A stretch of 64,000 bases of DNA from Acidobacteriota bacterium (GCA_016716905.1 JADJUS010000004.1:682001-746000), one strand, 5' to 3'. Shown: positions 52,031 through 60,866, numbered from the stretch's first letter. Program-made: numbers and translations. The notes: generated by a model not told the origin, from the sequence alone.

Positions 52031-53956
52031 ATGACACGCGTCCGTTGGGTCTGGCTCGTACTTTTCGCGGTGGTGCTCTTTCGCACGGCCTGGCTCGGCG
52101 ACGATGCGTTGATTTCGTTGCGGACCGTGCTGAACGTCACCCACGGCTATGGGTTGACCTACAACCTGCACGAGCGGGTGCAGACGTTCACGCATCCTCT
52201 ATGGCTCGCGTTGATCACATCCGCCTACTGGGTGGTGGGCAACATCTTCCATGCGGCGTTCGCCGTCTCGATCGTCACTTCTCTGGTGGTCTTCGGCCTG
52301 GTGCTGCGCGCGGCCCGAAGTGCGACGCAGTTGTGGATCGCAGGCGGTGTCCTGTTGGCGTCGCGCGCCTTTGTGGACTACTCGACGTCGGGACTTGAGA
52401 ATCCGCTGACCGCGCTGGTGGCCATCGCCACGCTCGCGTGGGCGTCGCGCGAGGCGCGTGGGGGCCGATGGCTGACCGGGATGTGGGTGGGCGTGAGCGC
52501 CGCCTATCTCACCCGGCCGGATGCCGTGCTTCTGGTGCTGCCGGTGGCGCTCTGGGCCGTCCTGCAGGTGCGTCCCCGAATGACGGCGGCACTCGCCGTG
52601 GTGGCGGGCCTGGTGCCGGCTGCCCTCTGGACGTTGTTCTCGCTGGTGTACTACGGGTTTGCCTTCCCCAATACGGCATACGCCAAGCTGGCCGCAGACA
52701 TCCATGTGAACGAGCGGTTGTGGCAGGGGCTGATCTACCTGCTCGATTCCATCAATCGCGATCCCATCACGCTGACGGCCATTGGCGTGACGCTTATCGT
52801 CGCGACGATTGAGCGATCGAAGGAGGCGTGGCTCAGCGCGGCCGGCATCGTCGCCACGCTGGCGTACGTGGTGTGGATTGGCGGCGACTTCATGAGCGGG
52901 CGGTTCCTGGCTGCGCCGGTGCTGGTGGCGGTGTGGATGTTGGTGCGGATGCAGCGACTGACGCAGGCCGAGTGGTGGCCTGTGCTGGCCGTGCTTGCGG
53001 TGGCCGCCATCGCTTCACCCCAGTTGCCCGTGCGTAGCGACCGGACGTTTGATATCTCCGGGACGCACAGCGGCATCGTGGACGAGCGTGGGATCTATTT
53101 TCAGACGTGGAGTCTCATGAAAGCCGACCGGCTGTCATTCGCAGAGCCCGAATGGCCACGCTGGGATGGGCGCGCCCAACCCGAACATGTGCTGGACACA
53201 TGCGGTCTGATGGGGGCGGACGGACTGTCGTGGGGACCACGCACGTACATGCTCGATGAATGCGCATTGGCCGACCCGCTGATGGCGCGCCTGCCGGCCG
53301 TGTGGAAGGAAGAGTGGCGGCCGGGCCACTACCGCCGCATGGTTCCTGATGGCTATCGCGAGAGCGTTCAGCAGGATCGCAATCTGCTGCGCGATCCGGG
53401 GCTGGCCGAGTACTACACCGCGTTGCGCACTGTCGTGCGCGACCCGTCGCTCTGGTCACGCGACCGCCTGCGTACGATCTGGCGTATGAATCTTGGTCAA
53501 CTGGACTCGCGAATCAATCGCCAGTTCTACAAGTTTGACGGTGCGGACACGACGCTCGAGAGCCTGTCGCACGTCCAGCCCGACGGCACACCGTGGGACG
53601 CACCGGGGTCGCGCACGTTCCAGACCGTGCTGGCCGTGACCGTGCCGGATCAGTTGAAACGCCGGGTGCTTGATATCTCGCTTGATTCGGACGACCGGTA
53701 TCGACTGACGTTCCTCAAGAAGAATCGAATCGTCTCCGCTGTGGTCGTGGATGTGGTGCCCAGGGATCGCCGCGTGCCCGGACTGGCCAGCCATCTGGTG
53801 ACGATTCCCGAACGTGCCCGCAAGCATGGGTTCGACACGATCGCCATCGTCAGCATCGCCGGCGATGCGCGCAAGGCCGTGGGGCACCTGCTGCTGGATG
53901 GCGACCCCGCCACGGCCATCGAGCTCGGCCGCCGCTTCGGCGCCGCGGGACGGTAG
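52031..53956 (+). CDS. AftB-like GT-C membrane glycosyltransferase
   Basis: 641 aa from the ATG at 52031, with many hydrophobic segments in the first about 350 residues. The first loop reads GDDALISLRTVLNVTHGYGL, followed by LHERVQTFTHPLWLALI, which matches the pattern of mycobacterial AftB, the terminal arabinofuranosyltransferase. Enzymes of this type use decaprenyl-phosphate sugars to extend cell envelope glycans from outside. The donor here need not be arabinose. The C-terminal about 250 residues are a large soluble, probably periplasmic domain. It follows the pabBC gene by 11 bases. Confidence 0.75.
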   Translation: MTRVRWVWLVLFAVVLFRTAWLGDDALISLRTVLNVTHGYGLTYNLHERVQTFTHPLWLALITSAYWVVGNIFHAAFAVSIVTSLVVFGLVLRAARSATQLWIAGGVLLASRAFVDYSTSGLENPLTALVAIATLAWASREARGGRWLTGMWVGVSAAYLTRPDAVLLVLPVALWAVLQVRPRMTAALAVVAGLVPAALWTLFSLVYYGFAFPNTAYAKLAADIHVNERLWQGLIYLLDSINRDPITLTAIGVTLIVATIERSKEAWLSAAGIVATLAYVVWIGGDFMSGRFLAAPVLVAVWMLVRMQRLTQAEWWPVLAVLAVAAIASPQLPVRSDRTFDISGTHSGIVDERGIYFQTWSLMKADRLSFAEPEWPRWDGRAQPEHVLDTCGLMGADGLSWGPRTYMLDECALADPLMARLPAVWKEEWRPGHYRRMVPDGYRESVQQDRNLLRDPGLAEYYTALRTVVRDPSLWSRDRLRTIWRMNLGQLDSRINRQFYKFDGADTTLESLSHVQPDGTPWDAPGSRTFQTVLAVTVPDQLKRRVLDISLDSDDRYRLTFLKKNRIVSAVVVDVVPRDRRVPGLASHLVTIPERARKHGFDTIAIVSIAGDARKAVGHLLLDGDPATAIELGRRFGAAGR

Positions 53957-53980
53957 CTGCGGGTTCTTTCCGTACGTAGC

Positions 53981-54002
53981 GCGGCCTGGGTCTCAAGGCC
54001 GC
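53981..54002. repeat. Hairpin between convergent genes
   Basis: GCGGCCT (53981-53987) pairs with AGGCCGC (53996-54002). It lies between the ends of the AftB-like gene and the zinc-ribbon gene and may end transcription from both sides. Confidence 0.55.
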
Positions 54003-54012
54003 GGCTCTTGAC

Positions 54013-55128
54013 CTACTGCTGCGCCGCGATAAAGATCAGCAACACCACGAGCGCGGCCAGCACGAGGAGCGCAATCTTCCAGAAACTCTTCGGATACTGG
54101 CCCGCGATGTCTCCGGTGTATCCGTTCGCCACCACCTGAAACGTTTTGGCGCCGTACGTGTAGGAGAGCACCCAGATGGGCAGCAGCGTGTGTTTGAAGG
54201 TCTGCTTGGAAAACGTGGGCTGGATCACGAGGTTGCGATAGGTATCGCCGGGCACCTGCTGTCCGCAGAGACTCTGGAGAGTGGCGTGCATCTGAGCTAC
54301 TGACGCTGCAGCCGCAGTCTCAAGGTTGATCTGATATCGCTCCACGACGAAGCCGGAGAGGAACGCCGTGTCGTAGGGCACGAGTTCCTTGGTGGGAAAT
54401 GGTTCCACTTGTCGCAGCAGCGACGCATCCACCCCCTTGGTGGCCGGCACCGGCTCATCATCGAAGAAATGATCGATGGCGCCCGCCGCCGGCGTCCAGC
54501 GTACATGACGCACCTGCCGGGTCCGGGTGTGGCCCTTGTTGTCTCGATACGTTTCCGTCGTGTAGTAGTAGGTGCCGGACTCGGCCTGCCACTCGCAATG
54601 CGACTGCGCGTCGAACGTCCAGTACGGCACGTAGAGGCCGTGCAGCTGATCGATGAGCGACTTGTGCTTGAACGCGTTGGGCGCGAACCAGCGGCCGGCG
54701 TACCAACGCTTCATCCGGTCGCGCACGTCGCTCTGTGAAATCTTGAACGGCAGCAGGCTTTGCGGCCGGATCGGCGCCTGCAACTCCTCGTAGTCCACAA
54801 GCGCAGGCGATCCGCAGAAATCGCAGTTCTTGCCGACCTTCGCCGGGTCGAACACCATCACGGCCCTGCAGCTCTGGCACTGGACGCTGCGACGCGCCGT
54901 ATCCCAACCCCGTTGCTCCGCCGGCAAGTCGCGGAGCATCGCGACCAGATCGAGTTCGGCCACCGCGCCGCCGGCCTTGTGCCCGGTGTACGGCGATTCC
55001 TCGCCGCAGAACGCGCATACCAGCAGCTGCTTGCCTGGATGCCACTCCGCCTGCGCGCCACACGCCGGGCAGGCGTGTTTCTCCCGGGCCGAGACCTGGT
55101 CAGGCCCGGTTGGTTCGGGTGTGTCCAT
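54013..55128 (-). CDS. Zinc-ribbon membrane-anchored protein, partner of SPFH protein
   Basis: 371 aa. The N-terminal half has two zinc ribbons: CPACGAQAE with CAFCGEES, and CQSCRAVMV with CDFCGSP. A middle region (QLHGLYVPYWTFDAQSHCEW, TYYYTTETYRDNKGHTR) precedes one C-terminal membrane helix (WKIALLVLAALVVLLIFI). Bacillus YdjG, with a similar layout, anchors an SPFH protein (YdjI) and the PspA stress protein to the membrane. This gene begins three bases after the SPFH gene. No pspA gene is nearby. Confidence 0.8.
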   Translation of the reverse strand: MDTPEPTGPDQVSAREKHACPACGAQAEWHPGKQLLVCAFCGEESPYTGHKAGGAVAELDLVAMLRDLPAEQRGWDTARRSVQCQSCRAVMVFDPAKVGKNCDFCGSPALVDYEELQAPIRPQSLLPFKISQSDVRDRMKRWYAGRWFAPNAFKHKSLIDQLHGLYVPYWTFDAQSHCEWQAESGTYYYTTETYRDNKGHTRTRQVRHVRWTPAAGAIDHFFDDEPVPATKGVDASLLRQVEPFPTKELVPYDTAFLSGFVVERYQINLETAAAASVAQMHATLQSLCGQQVPGDTYRNLVIQPTFSKQTFKHTLLPIWVLSYTYGAKTFQVVANGYTGDIAGQYPKSFWKIALLVLAALVVLLIFIAAQQ

Positions 55129-55131
55129 TGC

Positions 55132-56205
55132 CTATTGGGCGAGGTAGGCGTCGAGCGCCGCGCGCGTCACGCGGTAGCTCGTGCCGATCTTCTTGGCCTT
55201 GAGTTCGCCCGCCTCGATCACCGACATCACATCCGTCTCTGACACGCCGATCGCCTTCGCGACGTCGGCCGGCGACAACAGATCGAGCGTCGGCGCCGCG
55301 GCGGCAACCGGAGCGCCGCCACCCGTGACCGGCGTCGTGGCCGGGGCGTTCGGGTTCATGAAGCCCTGCTGCATCATCTGCTGGGCAATGCCGAAGCCGA
55401 CAGCGAGTTCAGCCGCCGTGCCGCCGACGCCGCCTCCACCCGTCGCCATGCCCTGGCCCATCTGGTACTTCACGTAGTCGTTCAGATTGCCGATGGCCGC
55501 CATGCTCGACCGCTTGTCGATGGCGGTTTCCACTTCCGGCGGCACCGACACGTTTTCGATGATGAAGCTGCCGATCTCCAGGCCGTACTTGGCGCCTACT
55601 ACCGGATTGATCACCGGCAGCAGGGCTTCGCCCAGTTCCGAATATCGCGTGGCGATATCGAGGACCGGGACTTTTGCCGAAGCGAGGGCCTCGCTGAAGA
55701 CGCTGACCATGCGTGAGCGCATCGTGTCGGCGAATTCATCAAGCCGGAAGTGGTGGTCCGAGCCGGCCACTTCCTTGATGAACAGCGGCGGATTCACGAT
55801 CTTGAAGTCGAATGTGCCGAACGCCCTCAGCCGCACAATACCGAAGTCATCGTCGCGCACCATCACCGGGTTGGCGGTGCCCCACTTGTTGCCGGTGAAG
55901 AGCCGGGTGGTGACGTAGAACACATCCGCCTTGAAGGGCGAATTGAACAGGTACTTCCACGACTTCAGCTTCGTGAGGACCGGGATGTTGTCGGTGGTCA
56001 GCGTATGTTTGCCCGGGGCAAACGTGTCGCCGAACTGGCCGAGGTACATGAACTGCACCGCCTGCGATTCACGGACGATGAGCTGGGCGCCGTTTTTGAT
56101 GGCCTTGTCTTCGTCGGGAAAACGGTACGAAAGCGTGTCGCGCGAGTCATCAGTCCATTCGATGACGTCAATAAACTCGCCCTTGATGTAGTCCATCAAA
56201 CCCAT
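55132..56205 (-). CDS. SPFH-domain protein with C-terminal HTH domain
   Basis: 357 aa; AAGGAG six to eight bases upstream supports ATG 56205. The SPFH domain runs from about residue 10 to 230 (EFIDVIEWTDDSRDTLSYRF, LRAFGTFDFKIVNPPLFIKE). A glycine- and proline-rich linker leads to a C-terminal helix-turn-helix of the excisionase type (SPADVAKAIGVSETDVMSVI, YRVTRAALDAYLAQ). SPFH proteins scaffold membrane patches or bind stress proteins. A DNA-binding-type tail on an SPFH protein is unusual. It is co-transcribed with the zinc-ribbon protein. Confidence 0.82.
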   Translation of the reverse strand: MGLMDYIKGEFIDVIEWTDDSRDTLSYRFPDEDKAIKNGAQLIVRESQAVQFMYLGQFGDTFAPGKHTLTTDNIPVLTKLKSWKYLFNSPFKADVFYVTTRLFTGNKWGTANPVMVRDDDFGIVRLRAFGTFDFKIVNPPLFIKEVAGSDHHFRLDEFADTMRSRMVSVFSEALASAKVPVLDIATRYSELGEALLPVINPVVGAKYGLEIGSFIIENVSVPPEVETAIDKRSSMAAIGNLNDYVKYQMGQGMATGGGGVGGTAAELAVGFGIAQQMMQQGFMNPNAPATTPVTGGGAPVAAAAPTLDLLSPADVAKAIGVSETDVMSVIEAGELKAKKIGTSYRVTRAALDAYLAQ

Positions 56206-56223
56206 TGCTGCTCCTTAAAGAAA

Positions 56224-56339
56224 GGGGACGGGTGTCGACCTGTGGAAAACTCGGTTGACTGGGGCGAGTTTTCCACAGGTCGACACCCGTCCCCCTGATC
56301 CCAGTCAACCGAGTTTCCCACAGGTCGACACCCGTCCCC
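56224..56339. repeat. Hairpin repeat, family 2 (compound copy)
   Basis: Three 30-base arms: a forward arm (56224-56253) and two reverse arms (56265-56294 and 56310-56339). The forward arm can pair with either reverse arm; the outer pairing extends to about 40 bp through GGTTGACTGGG/CCCAGTCAACC. All arms contain GGACGGGTGTCGACCTGTGG or its complement. The element lies between the divergent SPFH and PQQ-propeller genes. Confidence 0.9.
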
Positions 56340-56390
56340 GTATTTTTATCTACGCTTGCGCGGATTGCCATGTTCAGCCACGATGCCTGC

Positions 56391-57812
56391 ATGCGAAAAC
56401 ACCCTTGGGTTGGTGCGGTGGGCGTGGCGGCTGCGTTGGCGGCGAGCCTGGTGCCGGTGGCCGGCAGAGGCCCAAGCGATTGGCCGCAGTTCCGCGGGCC
56501 AGGGTCGGCGGGTGTGGCAGACGGATCGACGCTCCCTCTGACGTGGTCCACGACTCAGAACGTGGCCTGGGTCACAGAGATTCCCGGCCGTGGATGGTCA
56601 TCGCCGGTTATCTGGGGGCCGCGCGTGTTCGTGACGGCGGCGATCAACGCCGGCGCATTCAAGGCGCCGTCCACCGGGATCTACGGCAACGACTTGGCGG
56701 GTGAGCTGGCCAAACAGGGCCTGTCGATGGAGGAGATCATCAAGCGCGTCAGCGCTCGTGACATCGAGGTGAGTGCCGAGGCCACCGAGGTTCGCTACAT
56801 GGTCTACGCCCTGGATGTGGCGACCGGCAAGGTCGCGTGGCAGCAGGAGGCGCACAAGGGCCTGCCGGTGGGTGGCCGGCACCGCAAAAACACCTACGCG
56901 TCAGAAACACCCACCACCGACGGCGAGCGTATCTATGCGTCGTTCGGCGGTAACGTCGGGCTGTTCGCCTACAGCCTCACCGGCGACCTTGTCTGGAAGA
57001 AGACCTGGCCGCCACAGCCCGTTTATCTCGACTTCGGCACCGCGTCGTCTCCAGTGGTGCACGGCGGGCGGGTGTATCAGATGTTCGACAACGAAGCGGA
57101 GTCGTTCCTGGCCGCGCTTGACGCGAAGACCGGAGCCGAGGTGTGGACGGTTCGGCGGAACGGATTCAAGACGCAGGCGCAGTCGGGTTGGGCCACGCCA
57201 TTTATCTGGCAGAACGGACAGCGTACCGAGATTGTGACGATCGGGAAGGGAACCGTCGTGTCCTACGGCCTCGACGGCACCGAACTGTGGCGGCTGGGCG
57301 GCATGACCCAGGCCACCCCATCTCCCGTGGCAGGCAACGGGCTGCTCTATGTCGGATCCGGGTCGCAGGGCGAGACCGGCCGGCCGCTGTTTGCGATCAA
57401 GCCGGGAGCGAGCGGCAACATCTCACTCACGCCCAACCAGACGACCAACGACTTTGTCGCCTGGTTCCAGCCGCGCTTTTCAGGCTACACACCGTCGCCG
57501 CTGCTGTATCGCAACCGCGTTTACGTGATCAACGACAACGGGATCATGCAGGTGGCGGATGCCACAACGGGTAAGGAACTCTACAAGGCGCGCGTGGGCG
57601 GCGGCGGGATGACGTTCTCGAGTTCGCCGCTCGCGAGCAACGGCCGCATCTACGCCGTCAGCGAGGACGGTGACGTGGTGGTCTTCGAGGCCGGCGACGA
57701 GTACAAGGAGTTGGCGAAAAACAGCCTGGGCGAGATGAGCCTCGCCACGCCCGCTGCGGACGCCAATAGCTTGTATATCCGCACAGCGACCAAGCTGTAT
57801 AAGTTGAGATGA
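56391..57812 (+). CDS. Exported PQQ-type beta-propeller protein
   Basis: 473 aa from the ATG at 56391; the alternative ATG 21 bases upstream is also in frame. A signal peptide (GAVGVAAALAASLVPVAG) is followed by SDWPQFRGPGSAGVAD and repeated propeller blades (VYALDVATGKVAWQQEA, AALDAKTGAEVWTVRRNG, VADATTGKELYKARVGGGG). The family includes BamB and PQQ-dehydrogenase-like propellers. The PQQ ligands of true quinoproteins were not identified, so a scaffold role is possible. The gene is flanked on both sides by family 2 repeats. Confidence 0.85.
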   Translation: MRKHPWVGAVGVAAALAASLVPVAGRGPSDWPQFRGPGSAGVADGSTLPLTWSTTQNVAWVTEIPGRGWSSPVIWGPRVFVTAAINAGAFKAPSTGIYGNDLAGELAKQGLSMEEIIKRVSARDIEVSAEATEVRYMVYALDVATGKVAWQQEAHKGLPVGGRHRKNTYASETPTTDGERIYASFGGNVGLFAYSLTGDLVWKKTWPPQPVYLDFGTASSPVVHGGRVYQMFDNEAESFLAALDAKTGAEVWTVRRNGFKTQAQSGWATPFIWQNGQRTEIVTIGKGTVVSYGLDGTELWRLGGMTQATPSPVAGNGLLYVGSGSQGETGRPLFAIKPGASGNISLTPNQTTNDFVAWFQPRFSGYTPSPLLYRNRVYVINDNGIMQVADATTGKELYKARVGGGGMTFSSSPLASNGRIYAVSEDGDVVVFEAGDEYKELAKNSLGEMSLATPAADANSLYIRTATKLYKLR

Positions 57813-57815
57813 GAA

Positions 57816-57886
57816 GGGGACGGGTGTCGATCTGTGGAAAACTCGCAACACTCAGTCGAGTTTTCCACAGATCGACACCCGTCCCC
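57816..57886. repeat. Hairpin repeat, family 2 (simple copy)
   Basis: A perfect 30-bp inverted repeat with an 11-base loop (57846-57856), beginning three bases after the PQQ-propeller stop. It differs from the 56224 copy by one base in each arm (GTCGATCTG versus GTCGACCTG) with the matching change in the opposite arm, so pairing is kept. It probably ends transcription between convergent genes. Confidence 0.92.
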
Positions 57887-57901
57887 CTATGAGCCCCGAT
57901 C

Positions 57902-59116
57902 TCATTTAATGAATGTCAGCACCTGCGCCGACGACTGATACCCGCTGACCTTCTTCACGATAGTGTCCTTGGCCGGATCAAAGACCACCATCGTCGGATA
58001 GCCAGTCACGCCGAAACGCTTGACGTGCGCCTTCTCAATGTCGCCATCGAGTTTCAGCCCGACGTAGCCGGCGTTCAGCGCGGCGGCGACTTCCGCGTCG
58101 TTCCAGATCCACTCATCCATCGTCTTGCAGGGGCCGCACCAGGTGGTCTCGAAGTCGATAAACACCCGCTTGCCTGAGGCGCGCGCCTGCTTCACGGCCG
58201 AATCGAAGTCGTGCGACCACGCGAACGCGGCTTTCGTGCGGGGCCGCGGCCGTTCGTCCGCGAGCATGTCGTCGGGCAGACGGTCTTCGGCTTTGGTGAC
58301 CGGGCGATCGACCACCGTAAACTCAATGGCCGACCCGTCTTTCTTGAACGACTTGAACTCAAGCACGAGGTCTTTGGCGCCGCTCCGTTCCAGGAACATG
58401 AGGCGCGAGGTGTCGCGAGCCTCTTTGATTGACAGAACCGCCGCTGTCGCATCCTTCGCCGTCGCGGGAATCACGCTCCAGGAATCGCCCGGGCCGTAGA
58501 GCGCGTCGTTGTTGCCGTCCATCGCGGCCACCAGGGCGGGCACGCCATTCACCGTGACGGTGCCCGATCGCCAGGACCCGCGCGAATACCGGATCACGTC
58601 GGGCGCCGGCGCGGCATCCTCGCGCACCACCCAGAAATTCACGAAGTACGGTTCGGTGCGCTCAGGTTCCGGAAAAGCCACGCGCAACTCAATGGCGTTG
58701 AACGAACTCCACCAGGCCTTGGTCTTGGCGTTCTGGGTGGGCACAGCCACAGCCGCGGGCCCATCGTCTCCGAAGTTCCCGTTCCGGTTGCGGTCCACGA
58801 ACAACTGATTCAGGTCCGCCGGGTGCGCGGCGCTCGCCGTGGCGAGCACGGGAATCCACGAGCCCCGAGCCGGACCCACCTGCAGGAGGCCTCGTTTGGC
58901 CGGACGGACGGCACCGGGCGGCAGTGCCTGGCCGGCGGGCACTTCTGCGAGCGTGACTTGCGTGCCCTTGGGGCTGAAGTTGGGTTTCGGCCCCGTTCCT
59001 GGCGCGTGGTACGTCAGCGGGACGGTGATGACCGCGCCCTGCGCGGCCAGATCCGGCTGGCCCGCCGCAGACAAGGCGACCATGCCGAGCGCCAGGAGAG
59101 ATCGTTTGATCAACAT
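57902..59116 (-). CDS. Exported thioredoxin-fold protein
   Basis: 404 aa with a signal peptide (LALGMVALSAAGQPDLAAQ). The first about 280 residues form an unrecognised beta-rich region (FVDRNRNGNFGDDGPAAV). The C-terminal thioredoxin domain has the active site FIDFETTWCGPCKTMDEW and the cis-proline loop GVTGYPTMVVFDPAKDT. Such periplasmic proteins reduce or exchange disulfides, or act in cytochrome c maturation. The role of the N-terminal part is unknown. The gene follows the response regulator gene on the same strand, with a family 1 hairpin between. Confidence 0.85.
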   Translation of the reverse strand: MLIKRSLLALGMVALSAAGQPDLAAQGAVITVPLTYHAPGTGPKPNFSPKGTQVTLAEVPAGQALPPGAVRPAKRGLLQVGPARGSWIPVLATASAAHPADLNQLFVDRNRNGNFGDDGPAAVAVPTQNAKTKAWWSSFNAIELRVAFPEPERTEPYFVNFWVVREDAAPAPDVIRYSRGSWRSGTVTVNGVPALVAAMDGNNDALYGPGDSWSVIPATAKDATAAVLSIKEARDTSRLMFLERSGAKDLVLEFKSFKKDGSAIEFTVVDRPVTKAEDRLPDDMLADERPRPRTKAAFAWSHDFDSAVKQARASGKRVFIDFETTWCGPCKTMDEWIWNDAEVAAALNAGYVGLKLDGDIEKAHVKRFGVTGYPTMVVFDPAKDTIVKKVSGYQSSAQVLTFIK

Positions 59117-59131
59117 GCGGAGGAGTCTAAC

Positions 59132-59196
59132 AAAACGACCTCTGAGGTCGTTTATTTTCTCAGAGGGGAAAAATAAACGACCTCAGAGGTCGTTTT
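59132..59196. repeat. Hairpin repeat, family 1 (copy B)
   Basis: A perfect 27-bp inverted repeat (59132-59158 with 59170-59196) around CTCAGAGGGGA, a loop nearly the same as in copy A. Each arm holds the palindrome CGACCTCTGAGGTCG. The stop codon of the response regulator gene (59183-59185) lies inside the right arm, so the element is part of that coding sequence. Confidence 0.92.
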
Positions 59197-59887
59197 TTGA
59201 CTCGAACCTGTACCCGACGCCACGCACCGTCAGCAGGTGTTTGGGTAGCGATGGTTGCGCTTCGATGTACTTGCGCAGGCGGGACATGAAGTGGTCGATC
59301 GCGCGCGTGTCCGTGTCTTCGTGGAGGTTCCAGACCTCTTCCAGCATCTGTTTGCGCGACACCGTCTGGCCGTCGTGGCGCACCAGGTAGCGCAGCAGGT
59401 TCGTTTCCATCAACGTCAGCGGATACACCTTGGCGCCCACGCGAAGCTCCTGCGCCGAAAAATCCACGGTGCGTCCGGCGAACGTGAACTGGTCGGGCGG
59501 TGGGGGAGCCGCTTTCCACGCCTGCCGGCGCAACAAGGCGTGCAGGCGCGCCACAAGAATCGTCAGTTCAAACGGCTTCGGCAGATAGTCGTCGGCACCG
59601 GCCTCAAACCCCCGCAGCACATCTTCCGCTCGTCCTCTGGCGGTCAGCATCAGGATGGGGTGCAGCCAGGCCCGTGCCCGCAACGCCGCGGCGACGGCAA
59701 ATCCGTCCATCCCGGGCAGCATGACGTCGAGCACCATGGCATCAATGCTCTGCGGCCGCTCGGTAATCACCTGCAGGGCACGTTCGCCGTCCTCAACAAT
59801 TTCCACCTCGTGCCCCTCGGCTTCAAGGTTGAACCGCAGGCCCGACGCGATATGGGGTTCGTCTTCGACAATCAGCAGATGAGACAT
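59183..59887 (-). CDS. OmpR/PhoB-type response regulator
   Basis: 234 aa. The receiver domain (1-120) has phospho-acceptor Asp in DAMVLDVMLPGMDGF and Lys in DDYLPKPFELTIL. The C-terminal winged helix has FSAQELRVGAKVYPLTLMET and DTRAIDHFMSRLRKYIEAQP, with the typical TVRGVGYRFE end. It is controlled by the histidine kinase gene just upstream (six bases). The last residues (SKNDL) and stop come from a family 1 repeat. Its targets are not known. Confidence 0.93.
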   Translation of the reverse strand: MSHLLIVEDEPHIASGLRFNLEAEGHEVEIVEDGERALQVITERPQSIDAMVLDVMLPGMDGFAVAAALRARAWLHPILMLTARGRAEDVLRGFEAGADDYLPKPFELTILVARLHALLRRQAWKAAPPPPDQFTFAGRTVDFSAQELRVGAKVYPLTLMETNLLRYLVRHDGQTVSRKQMLEEVWNLHEDTDTRAIDHFMSRLRKYIEAQPSLPKHLLTVRGVGYRFESKNDL

Positions 59888-59893
59888 GGAGGG

Positions 59894-60811
59894 TTATTGC
59901 GCCGCTGCAGGCACCGCGGGCAGTTCGAGTGTAAACACTGATCCACGGCCCACGCCCGCACTCTCGGCGTACGCCCGTCCGCCATGGTGTTTTGCGGTGC
60001 TGTAGACGATGAACAGGCCGAGGCCGGTGCCTTTGATGCGTTGGGTCAGCGAGCCGGGTGTGCGATAGAAGCGCTTGAAGATCCGTTTGGCCTCACCCGC
60101 GGCGAGTCCCGCGCCACGGTCGGACACGCGAATCACCGACCAGTCACCCACGAGCACCGCATACACCTCCACATGCACATCGTCGCCCGAGTATTTCACG
60201 GCATTGTCGAGAAGGTTCAGGATGGCGCCGCGCAGTTCTGTGGGGTCGCCCATCACTTCAGGCTGCCGGTCATCGGGACCGAGCGGCAGCAGGCATAACT
60301 GCGCCTCGGTCAGGTGCCGGCGCGTGCGCGTCAGCGCCACACACTCGTCTGCCAGGGTGCGCAGGTTCACGCGCTCCCGATGGGTGGACGGCCGGCCGGC
60401 CTGTCCCGTGCGCAACACCTGTTCGATGGTCTGCATGAGGCGGTCGCTGTCGTCGAGCATGACGTCGTAGAACTCGCGCCGCTTGGCGTCCGGAATCGTG
60501 TCCTCATGGGCCTTGAGGGTTTCCAGATGCAGACGGATGGACGTCACCGGCGTCTTCAACTCGTGCGTGACCGCGTTGACGAACGCGTCCTGCTGGTCGT
60601 TGCGGCGAATTTCCCGCACGAGGAAGATCGTATTGAGGATCAGGCCGGTGATGATGGCGATGAAGACCGGCACGCCGAACAGCAACGCCACGGCCTGGCG
60701 CCGGTTCTGCACGATCCAGCCGACGTTGAGCGCCACGGCGAGTGCCACCAGGCACACGCAGAAGATCACGAAAAAGGCGATCGCGCCCCGGCGGCCTGTA
60801 GACACAGACAT
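59894..60811 (-). CDS. Sensor histidine kinase
   Basis: 305 aa with two N-terminal membrane helices (FVIFCVCLVALAVALNVGW and VALLFGVPVFIAIITGLIL) and almost no periplasmic loop. The dimerisation helix has the H-box AFVNAVTHELKTPVTSIRLH. The ATP-binding domain has the N-box NLLDNAVKYSGDD, DRGAGLA and GTGLGLFIVYSTAKHHGG. It phosphorylates the response regulator encoded next. The stimulus is probably felt in or near the membrane, since no sensor domain is visible. Confidence 0.92.
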   Translation of the reverse strand: MSVSTGRRGAIAFFVIFCVCLVALAVALNVGWIVQNRRQAVALLFGVPVFIAIITGLILNTIFLVREIRRNDQQDAFVNAVTHELKTPVTSIRLHLETLKAHEDTIPDAKRREFYDVMLDDSDRLMQTIEQVLRTGQAGRPSTHRERVNLRTLADECVALTRTRRHLTEAQLCLLPLGPDDRQPEVMGDPTELRGAILNLLDNAVKYSGDDVHVEVYAVLVGDWSVIRVSDRGAGLAAGEAKRIFKRFYRTPGSLTQRIKGTGLGLFIVYSTAKHHGGRAYAESAGVGRGSVFTLELPAVPAAAQ

Positions 60812-60866
60812 CGAGGCATTGTACCTGCGGCCCCGGACTCCGGGACCCCAGGACCCCGACTTCTAA

